Below are positions 1 through 9,445 of a stretch of 22,004 nucleotides of DNA, piece after piece. Position 1 is the stretch's first letter, and each line of letters begins with the position of its first letter. The notes under the pieces are model-generated. The model did not search any database. It saw nothing but the letters and a program-made list of their open reading frames with translations, and was not told the DNA's origin. A program made the position numbers and the translations under genes. Source of the DNA: Stentor coeruleus (taxonomy: Eukaryota > Ciliophora > Heterotrichea > Heterotrichida > Stentoridae); contig MPUH01001177.1 of NCBI GenBank assembly GCA_001970955.1, positions 1 to 22,004 of the forward strand. The letters are read 5' to 3'.

Positions 1-252
1 GAGTAACCCTTATGGGTAGGTCTCGCCATATTGGGTGACGTCATCTTAGATAACGTAGGAAAATATGGTGGGTTAAATGCGAAATGGATGGTCAAACAAG
101 ACAAACAAGGGCTCGACAATAGTTAAGCGATAATTCCTAATAGAATAGAATTATCTTAATCTCAATGCCAAAATAGCATTTCCTCAATATAATATCAAAG
201 TATTGTAGCTTCAGCATAAATAACTGCATATTACTTTCAAATTAATTACTAA

Positions 253-1064
253 CTAACGCCCATCACTTTCCTTTTCAGGCTTTGGGGCAAGTTCAATCAA
301 ATCATCAATCATCAATATCGAAATCGCTGTCTCAGTAGCAAACTTCAAGCTCTTAATCTTAGAAATTGTTGGTTCCAATACCCCAGCCTTCAAATTATTC
401 CTAACTTTCCCATTCGCTAAATCAAGCCCAACATATTTATACTCTTGCTTTTTCTCATCACTACTGCTTTGTGAAGCTGCATGATCATCTTCAACTTAGC
501 TAACAAATCGCAAGCATCCTGTGCTGCATTGATAGCTAAAGTTTTAGGTATAACCAATAAACTCACAGCGAATTCTGATATAGTTAGTTGCTCTTTAGAC
601 CCTAAAGTTCTGGCGAATGAGTCTAAGTATATACTTAATGCAGTCTCAACAACTCCTCCACCAATAACAACGCTTTTACTTTCAAGAACTCTTTAACTAC
701 ACATATAACATCATGGACTGATCTTTCGATTTCATCAAGCATAAATTCATTTGCTCCTCTTAGAATCAAAGCTTGTGATGAGGAATGCTTCATACCTTTT
801 ATGAATATAAAATCGTTGTCGCCTAGTTTTTCTTCGCTAACTTCTTCAGCTGAACCTAGTGAGCTTTCATTAAAAACTTCTTCAACTTTGTTGTTCATTA
901 AGGCTATGAGGACTTCAGCTCCGCATTGCTTAGCTATTTTCCTTATGTCTTTTTTATCGACTCTTCTTACAGCTATAGCACCTGCTTCGACAAAATGTTT
1001 CAAGGCAAAGTCATCAATAGCTATTGTAGCGAAGATGACGTTAGCACTATAATACTAAAATCTT
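253..1064 (-). pseudogene. CCT-alpha (TCP1) chaperonin fragment, frameshifted and 5'-truncated
   Basis: This is the C-terminal half of a group II chaperonin subunit. In the intact family, eight CCT subunits form the ATP-driven cytosolic ring that folds actin and tubulin. Recognisable blocks on the minus strand are FVEAGAIAVRRVDKKD, FIKGMKHSSS, ILRGANEFMLDEIERS, SKSVVIGGGVVETALSIY, LVIPKTLAINAAQDA, VGLDLANGKVRN and SLKFATETAISIL, ending IDDLIELAPKPEKESDGR and TAG at 255-253. The wording fits the alpha subunit. The blocks lie in three frames: shifts fall near 691-696 (after VVK) and 489-493 (after LAKL), with a third likely near 1050-1056. No 15-16 nt GTA...TAG intron spans these points. The N-terminal half, including the ATP-binding region, is not found in the next 700 bases. 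I read it as a decayed partial copy; sequencing error could explain single shifts but not the missing half. Confidence 0.8.
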
Positions 1065-1786
1065 AGAGCTAAATATGATTAGGCATACGAAAATTAGGAA
1101 TAATTCAAATCTATTAATTGCAATGTGTATTAATGAAATTTACTAATAGATTTTTTTAGAGTAAATAGGCTAAATAACTAAAAATCAGAGTTAAATTGCA
1201 ATATTGTAAAATAGCGAAGGTGTAAATTTAGACGGTGCAAAAATCAGACAACTTCTCTGCTAATAGTATTGCTGATGCAAAGGATATTTTTCCAGCAAAT
1301 GCTTTCTGATGATAATATATTAGGTCAGGAAGAAATTAAAGGGGTTGAAAGATGATACTAAATTATGACATTTTATATCAAAGACAACTACAGAGAATAT
1401 ACTTGAAGTTTAAGAATTTTAGGATTAGAAGATTATTGAAATTTATAAAATATAAAATCTTTCAGATGCTGAAATGGTTTATGGCACAGGCAAATTTGGA
1501 TGAATTTTCCTAAAACCAATAAACTAAGATATTTCTGAATTTTATAGTCCATTTAACTCCATTTCTGATAAAAAAAATAAATAGAAACTAATGCAATTTA
1601 TTTTTGTGTCATAATTTCCCCTTCAATCATCTTTTTACTACTTCCATCTCTCAAAAGTATTATCGCATCATTCCCTAAATCAAGCATTCACATTTAAGCT
1701 CTCCAACCTTTTAAACTTAGCAAATACAGGACCTTTCAATATAAAACAATTTTAAAGAGCTTTAATGATCAAGTTAATATAAAAAC
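1065..1786. other. AT-rich spacer holding shreds of decayed coding sequence
   Basis: There is no intact gene in these 722 bases. On the plus strand, short coding-like stretches appear in changing frames at about 1235-1600 (for example SDNFSANSIADAKDIFPAN, then DDNILGQEEIKGVE, then NLSDAEMVYGTGKFG), separated by TAA, TAG and TGA. On the minus strand, GPVFAKFKRLESLNVNA followed in another frame by NDAIILLRDGSSKKM lies at about 1736-1598. I recognise no family for either. They look like remnants of old genes, but plausible translations also arise by chance in AT-rich DNA. The last 100 bases should hold the promoter and leader of the kinase gene that starts at 1787. Confidence 0.4.
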
Positions 1787-3283
1787 ATGGGATGCGTTGC
1801 TTTGGCTAAAGAACATAAAAATTCACCAATTGTACCCAAAGTAGACTCTCATTCACAGGCTAATAAAGTTGAAGGGGTTCGGATATATTCAGAGAACTTT
1901 GTTAAAAAGAAACAAGTGGCGTTAAGACAAAACTATACAATCAGTGCAAAAATTGGTTCAGGAGCGTTTGGCTACGTCAGATTAGCCGTGCATAAAGACT
2001 CAAATCAAAAGCGAGCTATTAAAACAATAGACAAAGAAAGCATAACAAAAGACATGAAAGAACGGGTCAAATTTTTCAATGAAGTTGACATACTTAAACG
2101 TGCAGATCACCCAAACATAATCCGTCTTTATGAGTTCTATGAAGATGAAAAGCACTATCATTTAGTAACAGAGTATGTATCTGGTGGGGAGTTATTTGAT
2201 TTTATAATTAAAAGCAAAATGTTGTCAGAGGCAATTGCAGCGAATTTTTTAAGGCAAATCCTTAGTGCGGTCGCTTATTGCCATGAGCATAATATAGTTC
2301 ATAGGGATTTGAAGCCAGAAAATTTGTTATTGGATAGAGAGTCTGCTGATGCGACGGTTAAAGTTATTGATTTTGGAACGAGTGTGATTTTTGAAGAGAC
2401 CAAGCAACTGACACAAAAATATGGCACAGCTTATTATATTGCTCCTGAAGTTTTAAGAAAAGACTACAATGAAAAATGCGATATTTGGAGCTGTGGGGTA
2501 ATTTTATATATTTTCCTAAGCGGTAGGCCACCCTTCGGAGGTAAGAATGACAAAGATATTCTCATCAAAGTTCAGCAAGGGCATTTCAACATGTCAGGAC
2601 CTGAATGGGAAAAAATTTCCCCTGATGCTAAAAAGCTCATCCAAAAAATGCTAGAATATGATCCAAAACTCCGCTACTCTGCCAAGCAAGCTCTTCAAGA
2701 TCCTTGGATCATTTCCAATACATCTGCCAATCACTCAGATAACCTCTTCGACGCTTCATCTTTAGAAAACCTCAAAGGTTTCAGAGTTGAACAAAAGCTC
2801 CAACATGCAGTTTTAACATTTATTGCCTCACAACTTATCAACAAAGAAGAATCAAAAAAACTTGCAGAAACTTTTCGAAATATCGATAAAAATGGAGATG
2901 GGAAACTAAGCAAAGAAGAGCTTCTTGAAGCTTATAATGCGACTATGGGACGAGAAGAAGCTATAGAAGAAGTTGAAAAGATCATGAGAAGTGTTGATGT
3001 AAATGGGTCTGGGTATATTGATTATACAGAATTCGTCACAGCTTGTGCGAGAAAAGAAGCTATGCTTAGTGCTGAGAATATGGAAAGTGCGTTTAAAGCT
3101 TTTGATTCAGATGGGAGTGGGAAAATTACTGCAGGTGAGCTTAGGGAAATGCTTGGAGGGGATGCAAATGGACAAGATGATGTATGGGCAAAGTTGATTG
3201 CGGAAGTTGATCAAGACAGAGATGGAGAAATTGATGTTAGGGAATTCAAGAATATGATGCTTAGTTATTTGAACCTTAGCTAG
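1787..3283 (+). CDS. Calcium-dependent protein kinase (CDPK), 498 aa
   Basis: This is a Ser/Thr kinase switched on directly by calcium. The kinase domain spans about residues 50-308: Gly-rich loop GSGAFG at 57-62, ATP-anchoring K79 with partner E99, catalytic HRDLKPEN from 172, DFG at 195-197 and APE at 219-221, so all catalytic residues are present. A junction region of about 310-355, autoinhibitory in the family, leads to four EF-hands with loops starting at D367, D404, D440 and D475, each with Glu at position 12. The N-terminus MGCV suggests N-myristoylation at Gly2 and palmitoylation at Cys3, so membrane attachment is inferred. No intron is visible. The length and order are textbook for plant, apicomplexan and ciliate CDPKs. 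The stop is TAG. It faces the palmitoyltransferase gene convergently. Confidence 0.96.
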   Translation: MGCVALAKEHKNSPIVPKVDSHSQANKVEGVRIYSENFVKKKQVALRQNYTISAKIGSGAFGYVRLAVHKDSNQKRAIKTIDKESITKDMKERVKFFNEVDILKRADHPNIIRLYEFYEDEKHYHLVTEYVSGGELFDFIIKSKMLSEAIAANFLRQILSAVAYCHEHNIVHRDLKPENLLLDRESADATVKVIDFGTSVIFEETKQLTQKYGTAYYIAPEVLRKDYNEKCDIWSCGVILYIFLSGRPPFGGKNDKDILIKVQQGHFNMSGPEWEKISPDAKKLIQKMLEYDPKLRYSAKQALQDPWIISNTSANHSDNLFDASSLENLKGFRVEQKLQHAVLTFIASQLINKEESKKLAETFRNIDKNGDGKLSKEELLEAYNATMGREEAIEEVEKIMRSVDVNGSGYIDYTEFVTACARKEAMLSAENMESAFKAFDSDGSGKITAGELREMLGGDANGQDDVWAKLIAEVDQDRDGEIDVREFKNMMLSYLNLS

Positions 3284-3937
3284 GTTTTAATTGTTAAGGA
3301 TTTTTATGTTTAAGGCTTGCATGATTCAAATTGCTAATTTTGATATAATTATGTTGAGGCTATAGGAATTACACTTGATTAAACCTATATTGTAATTTTA
3401 TTAAAGTTATGAATTTATTTTAAAAGAACGCTGTATAATAGTAATTTTTTTGCTTTTTTTACTTAAAAAACATTTTTTGCATATTCCTTATTTGAGTCAA
3501 CTAGAAATTTGATTTACCATGAAACAACATTAATCAATGAAAAACATAAAAATACTAATTAAAACTAATTTCCTCTATCAAGATAATTAACTTTTTTATG
3601 TATTATCATCCCATGAAAATAATATTTAATAGACTTTTATTACTGATATCAAAAATTTAAACAAATTTAAGAGTATACTTATAGTAAGATATTATTTTGT
3701 AAACCGAACTAAAATCTACTTCCTGACTAAGTTAAAAATATATCTATTAGAGTTCGATGCATAAATAAAATCCTATAAAAAAGTGATTTTGTTCTATAAT
3801 TTTCAACCTTAAAACAGCCATTTTGAAAGTGAAATTCCAAAATAAACATTAGAATTCACTTAAAATTTAGAATTACTCTAATTTATTTTAAGGGCAATAT
3901 TTCTTGTAAAAAGATTTGAAAATAACTGAGTTATTTA
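3284..3937. other. Convergent intergenic spacer, AT-rich
   Basis: These 654 bases separate the 3' ends of the kinase gene and the palmitoyltransferase gene. The sequence is very AT-rich with many stops in all frames. I see no coding block, RNA gene or repeat. It must contain both 3' untranslated regions and polyadenylation signals. Confidence 0.6.
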
Positions 3938-4948
3938 TTATACTGAAGGGAATTTCAAAGGATAAGACCACATCGTATAATCTTTAGGAAGTGGTCTGCA
4001 GCAGAAATAGTGTATATTTCTTAACATCCCAAAACTAAAAGGACTGCCAAGTTTTTTCGGCCATTCTTTCAAATACGAAACCTTATCCCAAGACAGTTGT
4101 TCCCAAGTAGTTTTATTAGATATAATCAAATAGCTGTGGAAAAACAGCAAAAAAGTAACCATCAGATCAAAAAAACCTATAACAACCAAAGCACTCAATT
4201 GAAGCCAATTTTCCAAAATCCAAGTTATAATTTTACCATCTTTTTCAAAACATTCTCCTATAAAATATAATGACCAATTGAGTATTATACATTCAAAAAG
4301 TAAATACCACCAAAAATTAAACCTATTTCTCTCACCAACACAATTGTTCATCCAAGGACAGTGATGATCATATACTGCTATACAAGCATCGCAATATCGA
4401 CAATGCTTAGCACGTAAAGGTTGTTCAATTGTACATTTTGTGCAAAAGCGGGTTTCAATATGTATTGTGCTTTCTTCCTGCTGTGGAGAAACATCCACAC
4501 TGACTCGGCCTTGATGCTCTTGTTCTTCATCACTTTCTATAACAGGATTTTGGCCTAAAGCGCTTATGGATATTGGTCCAGACTTATCATCTTCAATTTC
4601 TTTGGGCTGTTCAGGGAGCTTTTCTAAAAATTTTTTTTGTCTCATTGCTTCCCCGAATGGAGGATTGCTAGAAAAATCTATAGACTGAGGCTCCGTAGAA
4701 TGTACAGGAGGACTTCTGATGAGTTTTAAAGACTTGATTATCCCAGGGTCTTTAAAACTTGCGATTAAATAGCTGGTTATCACTAGAAAAAATAGAACTC
4801 TAAGTTTAATTTACAGGTAAAGTAGTGATTGTATGGAGATTTTTTGCAAAGTGTCAGATAGGTAAAACTCTATTGATAATATGATAATGTGTAGCAAAAC
4901 TACCAAAGCTGGGATTAGTGACCCTAAATATGGATTACACTTAAGCAT
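3938..4948 (-). CDS. DHHC-type palmitoyltransferase, 331 aa, one 15-nt intron
   Basis: This enzyme is an S-acyltransferase that attaches palmitate to cysteines of membrane-associated proteins. The gene has two exons, 4948-4815 and 4799-3938, joined across a 15-nt intron; without splicing the frame hits TAA at once. The start is the first ATG after an in-frame TAA. Two N-terminal membrane segments (about 9-30 and 40-58) come first, then the DPG motif at 62-64, a charged linker, and the zinc-binding Cys-rich domain (about 163-213) with CTKC, HCRYCDAC and the active-site DHHC (nucleophile about C192). Membrane segments 3 and 4 (about 206-230 and 243-271) follow, with TTWE at 275-278 matching the family TTxE motif. 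The four-helix layout is that of a typical zDHHC enzyme. Which membrane it occupies cannot be told from sequence. Confidence 0.95.
4800..4814 (-). other. 15-nt intron in the DHHC gene
   Basis: The minus-strand sequence is GTAAATTAAACTTAG, splitting a codon as CT|A. Splicing joins two halves of one hydrophobic segment in frame. If retained, the codon right after the splice site reads TAA. Confidence 0.9.
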
Positions 4949-6012
4949 TATGGGATTAATGATTTAAATTATGAACTTTCGGAAAATAGACAACTTAATT
5001 AAGAAATATGTAGTGGCAATAAGACGAGGGTACACTTAAGTGTGCAAAAAAATATTTATTTATTATTATATTATGAACACTTGAAATTGGAGTAGGATAT
5101 ATATGCTGAAAGTAAGAAGATGCTCATTGAAAATTGACAGAAGATTTTATAACCTTGCTTGGATTAGATATTATTTTGAGAAAATTTTAAGTAGAGATTA
5201 AAAATATATTGTTTAAGTATGCATCACAATTAAAAACAAAAGAGAAATTCAATAGAATCTGAGAAAATGTTTTTTATTTGAGCAAGAAATAAAGCTTTTA
5301 TCAAGCATCGATATGCAAAATGATAATTTGCATCGCTTAGATATATTTTTATCCATAAATTAAAACAAAATATAATTATTGAAAATTAGCTGCAAATGAA
5401 ACAAGTAAAGATTATAAAGAGTGAGAGTGCACAGAGAATGCAAAATTCTGTCAGTAGCGATTGTTTTAATTATTATTTTTTATTTAGAATGTAACTATGA
5501 ATGCAAATAATTTAAAAATAGTTATATACCTTATTTAGGTAAAGTTTGTTTAATTGATTTATGCAAAAATTATGGCATTTTATGTACATGTTTTATCCAT
5601 TAATGTATTAATTTTAGTGAAATTGAACTTTGAGGCTAACTCAATTTAACCTATAAATCTTTTGCTAAATAAAGTCAAATAAACCTCATGCATAATATAT
5701 TGCTAATAAAATTTTACACTAAATAATTAAGTTGAATAGCAATTTTCATTAACATATTGGAACCTTATCATACTTATATCAAAACGTAATTTCGTATAGT
5801 AAATCCATAATAATAGAGATTATAATACAGTTATTGACTAAACTTCTCATATCATTAAATTTCACAAATTTCAAGTATATTCTTCAATATCTGAATTATA
5901 AAATATTTTTATATCACGTGTTAATAACTTGAGCAAAACTCAAAGTTTCCTCAAAAAATCTCCACTCTTGTATCATAAATTAAAATTGCAAATCAGAATT
6001 CAAAATATAAAT
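4949..6012. other. Divergent intergenic region, AT-rich, no gene seen
   Basis: About 1.06 kb lies between the divergent palmitoyltransferase and dehydrogenase genes and must hold both promoters. I find no conserved coding block. Two small palindromes stand out: ACACTTAAGTGT at 5032-5043 and an imperfect inverted repeat at 5304-5337 with arms ending ATGCAAA and TTTGCAT. Either may be chance in AT-rich DNA. Confidence 0.6.
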
Positions 6013-6927
6013 ATGATCTCTGCAGAAACAGAGTATTTTGACCTGAGGTACAAAGATCTCAAAGGCAAAAATATAATTCTCACTGGTGGGTCAAGCGGCA
6101 TAGGCCACGAAACAGCCAAAATTCTTCTGAAATTCGGCAGCAATGTCATAGCCCTAGGCAGAAACAGAGAAAAACTTCAAAGTCTCGAATACGCTCCAGG
6201 GAAAACTGGGACTATTACAATTCACCAATGTGATTTGCAAAAACCAACTGAAATAAAACAAGTATTCACTACTATATTAGAGCAACTCTCAGGTCGCATA
6301 GATGGGATAGTCAACTGTGCAGGACAAAGCTTAATAAAAGATTTCCAAGATACAACTTTAAAAGATTTTGATGACTCTATGAATGTTAATGTCAGAGCAG
6401 CTATGCATATTATGAGTATGGCTGTACCTTTTATGAAACTTACAGGAGGGTCGATTGTTAATGTCAGTGCTTCACCAGTGCCAAGGGTGAGGCAAAGCGT
6501 ATTTTGTGTTACTAAAGCTTGTTTAGATAGCCTTACCCAATGCTCAGCTTTAGAACTGGCTAATTTCAATATAAGGGTTAATGGTGTAGCTCCTGGAATA
6601 ACAGATACTGCATTTAGGATAAATCAAATTGAAAGGCCTATAGACCCTACCACTAATGATATTTGTGTTAGAGAAAGTGCTAAGAAGACTTTAGTTGGTG
6701 GGGTGAACACTGCAAGAGATGTTGCAGAAGCTATTGTGTGGCTTATTTCTGATGAAAGCTCTTATGTTACAGGAGAGATTATTACTATTGATGGAGGATG
6801 TTCGCTAACTACTTCAACTAGTGATATGCTCTGGAAGACTGAAGAAAGGAAAGAAGAGAATGTTTCAGTTATTGATAAAGGCATCAGAGCTCTTGGGTTT
6901 GGTGGGCTTTTCTCTAAAGGAAAATAG
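6013..6927 (+). CDS. Short-chain dehydrogenase/reductase family protein with Tyr-to-Phe at the catalytic site, 304 aa
   Basis: The protein has a single Rossmann-fold SDR domain. The coenzyme loop TGGSSGIG is at 24-31, NCAG at 101-104, and the structural Asn region MNVNV at 123-127. VNVSAS (149-154) provides the usual Ser. The catalytic YxxxK motif reads FCVTK at 164-168, so Lys168 is kept but the proton-donating Tyr is Phe (TTT codon). RVNGVAPG and TGEIITIDGG near the C-terminus match the classical family. GRNR after the second strand (about 49-52) hints at NADP(H), which is inference. The start is the ATG at 6013. The frame extends upstream to 5929 but only to a TTG, which is unlikely to be a start here. 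Substrate unknown. It may be an inactive or altered SDR. Stop TAG. Confidence 0.88.
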   Translation: MISAETEYFDLRYKDLKGKNIILTGGSSGIGHETAKILLKFGSNVIALGRNREKLQSLEYAPGKTGTITIHQCDLQKPTEIKQVFTTILEQLSGRIDGIVNCAGQSLIKDFQDTTLKDFDDSMNVNVRAAMHIMSMAVPFMKLTGGSIVNVSASPVPRVRQSVFCVTKACLDSLTQCSALELANFNIRVNGVAPGITDTAFRINQIERPIDPTTNDICVRESAKKTLVGGVNTARDVAEAIVWLISDESSYVTGEIITIDGGCSLTTSTSDMLWKTEERKEENVSVIDKGIRALGFGGLFSKGK

Positions 6928-7444
6928 TTTCAATAAGATAGATAGATTTATGAGTAGAAGTTATCATAAAGTTTAAACTAAGAGGATGATGAATATATAA
7001 TTTAGAAGTTAAATTGTGAGAATATTATAATTTGGATTATTTTATATTATGGTTAGAGATTTGGAAAGTTAATAAAGAGTATAGCTATGAGTAATTGTGG
7101 AGATTTAAATAAGCTTATTTTTAGAAGAGTAATATTAAATAGTGATGATTTTTAGAGATCTATGCTATTCCTCATCCTATGTTAAACTTACCAATATATT
7201 CTTTGCCCTATACTTAATGTGGCCGACCCTTTTCAAAAATAATAAAAGAGAAAGGCAAGAAGTGGTGTCAGTCTCGATTTTAAAGGAATTAATTATTAAC
7301 TTTCTTTAATGATTTGCGATGCAAGTATTGTTTTTATAAATATTGCCTATAAAATAATCAATGCTATAAAACTTTATCTAATCAATTAAAGTCTCAGTGG
7401 CTTATACATAATTACTTTGCATATATCTATAATAAAAAATCAAA
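6928..7444. other. Intergenic spacer, AT-rich
   Basis: These 517 bases lie between two plus-strand genes and should carry the 3' end of the dehydrogenase transcript and the promoter of the pseudokinase gene. I see no coding block, repeat or RNA gene. Confidence 0.6.
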
Positions 7445-9445
7445 ATGACTGATTTTGAAAGGATGGCAAGCTTATGTAAAGAAAGCGCTAATATTATTTC
7501 TAAACAAGTAAAAACTCACCTAACAGGCTCTTATATTCAATACAAATTTAGACTAATAGATCAAAATGAAGCAATTGCAGAATTTCAAAAATTTATTTTA
7601 AGGTACACAATTTATCAAAACTACGTCCAACTTTCACTTCAATATTTCACTTTTACCGATGAACACTTCTTAAATCTTATCCAAAGCTTCTTAAAACTAA
7701 TAACCCAAGAAAATTACAAGCTTTTAGATGGCCAGCATAAACTCGTCCAAAGCAAAGCCCAATTCGACCTAATTTTTTTATATGGAATGGTTGAAAAAAT
7801 ATATTGGAGCGGACATTTAGTGGATATGATTACCTTAGCTGTAGAAAGTGTAAGAGATATAAAAAGGAAATTCATAATTTTCTATAAAGCCTCTACTGAT
7901 TCTCATAGCAATATTTATATTGGTAATAAACTTAAAAAAATAAACCCAATGTTTTGCAGAGCTATTGAAAATCCAGATCTTAGAGGCATTTTCGAAACTT
8001 ATAATATATACCCTAAAGTTTCAGTGCATATTGAATATTTTTATAAAGCTTCAAAACTTTTAACCTTAAAACAGATTTTAGCTTCACCAATGAATATATA
8101 TTTAATAGATTTTGAGTCTTTTTATGATAAGCTCAAACTACTATCAACTTATAATATTATTTTGAAAAAAGTCCCAACAAAATCTATAATGATAGCTTTA
8201 TCCACTCCTAAAATCATAAATTGCATGGAGAGTTCTTTTGGAAGACTGTTCTTAAACTTTTGCAACATAGAAAGATATTTATATACCTTTACAGACATTG
8301 CTTTAGAATATTTGAAGTATTTTGATATGATAAATTATGGAGGGGTAATAAGGCAGGAAGTACAGAAAGAGGATTTTATTAAAGCACTTAAATCTCCTGA
8401 AAAAATTAAAATTATAAAGTCTTATCTTTGTCAGAGCATTATCTTAGAGGATGCTGAAGCCAAATTTAAAACTATAAAAGCTCAAGAATTCTATAAAAAA
8501 TTGAATGATTTCACTATGAAAATTAATTTTTTTAAATCTCAATATGAAATTATCAATAGAAATCAAGAAAAACTAAATAAAACAAATTTTAAGTATAAAA
8601 CTATTGATCAATATGATTTGGAAATTGGCACATGGAGTTGTGGGATTATATATAAAAATGAATTTGGTGAAGTGCCTGTAATAATAAAACTTCAAAATGC
8701 TAAACTCAGCAATGTTGAATTCAATAGTATTGAAAAAATAAAAGAATACTCTTATATGATAAGTTTAGGGCATAAAAATATACTCAAAGTTTACAATTTT
8801 GTAAAATATAAAAATCAAATTGGAATTGTTATTGAGTATTGCAAAAACGGTACTTTAAAAGATTATTTTAAAGGATTGAAGAAGGGAATTTTTAGTGATG
8901 AAATAATGAAAAATTGGAGATATTTAAATAATTATAAAGGAAAGTTGGAGTTTTTGATTACTTTGGCTGAAACAATAAGCTTTATGCATGCAAAAAATGA
9001 CGCCCACTTGAGATTAAATCCTAAGAGTGTGTTTTTAACAGAATATATGGAACCGAGAGTTGGTGATTTTAGTGGTGTAAATTGTAAGACTTCAGTGTTT
9101 TCATTATATTTTAGTCCTCCTGAACAAATTTTAAATGATAAACCTTCATTAAGTGCAGATGTTTGGGCATTTGGAATGATTATGTTTTATGTATTACTAA
9201 ATGAGCATCCATTTAAATATATGAAAAATATGATGAAGTATAAAAACTACGAAACAAAAAAAAAATTATTCTTTTATTCAATAACAAAGAAAAATGTAAG
9301 GCCTATTTTTAATTCTGAATTTCAAAGAGTCTACCCATCAGAGACCCTTATGTTGCAACAATGTTGGCAAACTGACAGAAACAAGCGTCCAGATATGAAC
9401 AAAATCATCTTGAAACTTCAAAAAATTCATAATAAATATAATTAA
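7445..9445 (+). CDS. Predicted pseudokinase with a large helical N-terminal region, 666 aa
   Basis: Residues 1-380 are rich in Lys, Ile, Leu and Phe, look mainly alpha-helical, and match no family I recognise. About 387-662 is a protein-kinase fold: VIIK gives the ATP-site lysine K415, SPPE (557-560) stands for APE, ADVWAFG (571-577) is the conserved F-helix motif, and KRPDM (647-651) is the late Arg motif typical of tyrosine-kinase-like kinases. The catalytic machinery is gone. HRDLKPEN is replaced by HLRLNPKS (521-528), so the catalytic Asp is Arg and the metal-binding Asn is Ser; DFG is DFS (541-543); and the Gly-rich loop is degenerate (GTWSCG). A scaffold or allosteric role is inferred. 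Its TAA stop overlaps the stop of the convergent importin gene by 4 bases. Confidence 0.85.
   Translation: MTDFERMASLCKESANIISKQVKTHLTGSYIQYKFRLIDQNEAIAEFQKFILRYTIYQNYVQLSLQYFTFTDEHFLNLIQSFLKLITQENYKLLDGQHKLVQSKAQFDLIFLYGMVEKIYWSGHLVDMITLAVESVRDIKRKFIIFYKASTDSHSNIYIGNKLKKINPMFCRAIENPDLRGIFETYNIYPKVSVHIEYFYKASKLLTLKQILASPMNIYLIDFESFYDKLKLLSTYNIILKKVPTKSIMIALSTPKIINCMESSFGRLFLNFCNIERYLYTFTDIALEYLKYFDMINYGGVIRQEVQKEDFIKALKSPEKIKIIKSYLCQSIILEDAEAKFKTIKAQEFYKKLNDFTMKINFFKSQYEIINRNQEKLNKTNFKYKTIDQYDLEIGTWSCGIIYKNEFGEVPVIIKLQNAKLSNVEFNSIEKIKEYSYMISLGHKNILKVYNFVKYKNQIGIVIEYCKNGTLKDYFKGLKKGIFSDEIMKNWRYLNNYKGKLEFLITLAETISFMHAKNDAHLRLNPKSVFLTEYMEPRVGDFSGVNCKTSVFSLYFSPPEQILNDKPSLSADVWAFGMIMFYVLLNEHPFKYMKNMMKYKNYETKKKLFFYSITKKNVRPIFNSEFQRVYPSETLMLQQCWQTDRNKRPDMNKIILKLQKIHNKYN

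Noticed and set aside
5929..6012. Upstream start of the dehydrogenase at 5929
   Set aside because: That codon is TTG. The first ATG is at 6013 and begins right before the conserved domain. The open frames at 20077 and 21667 likewise begin at TTG and were moved to ATGs.
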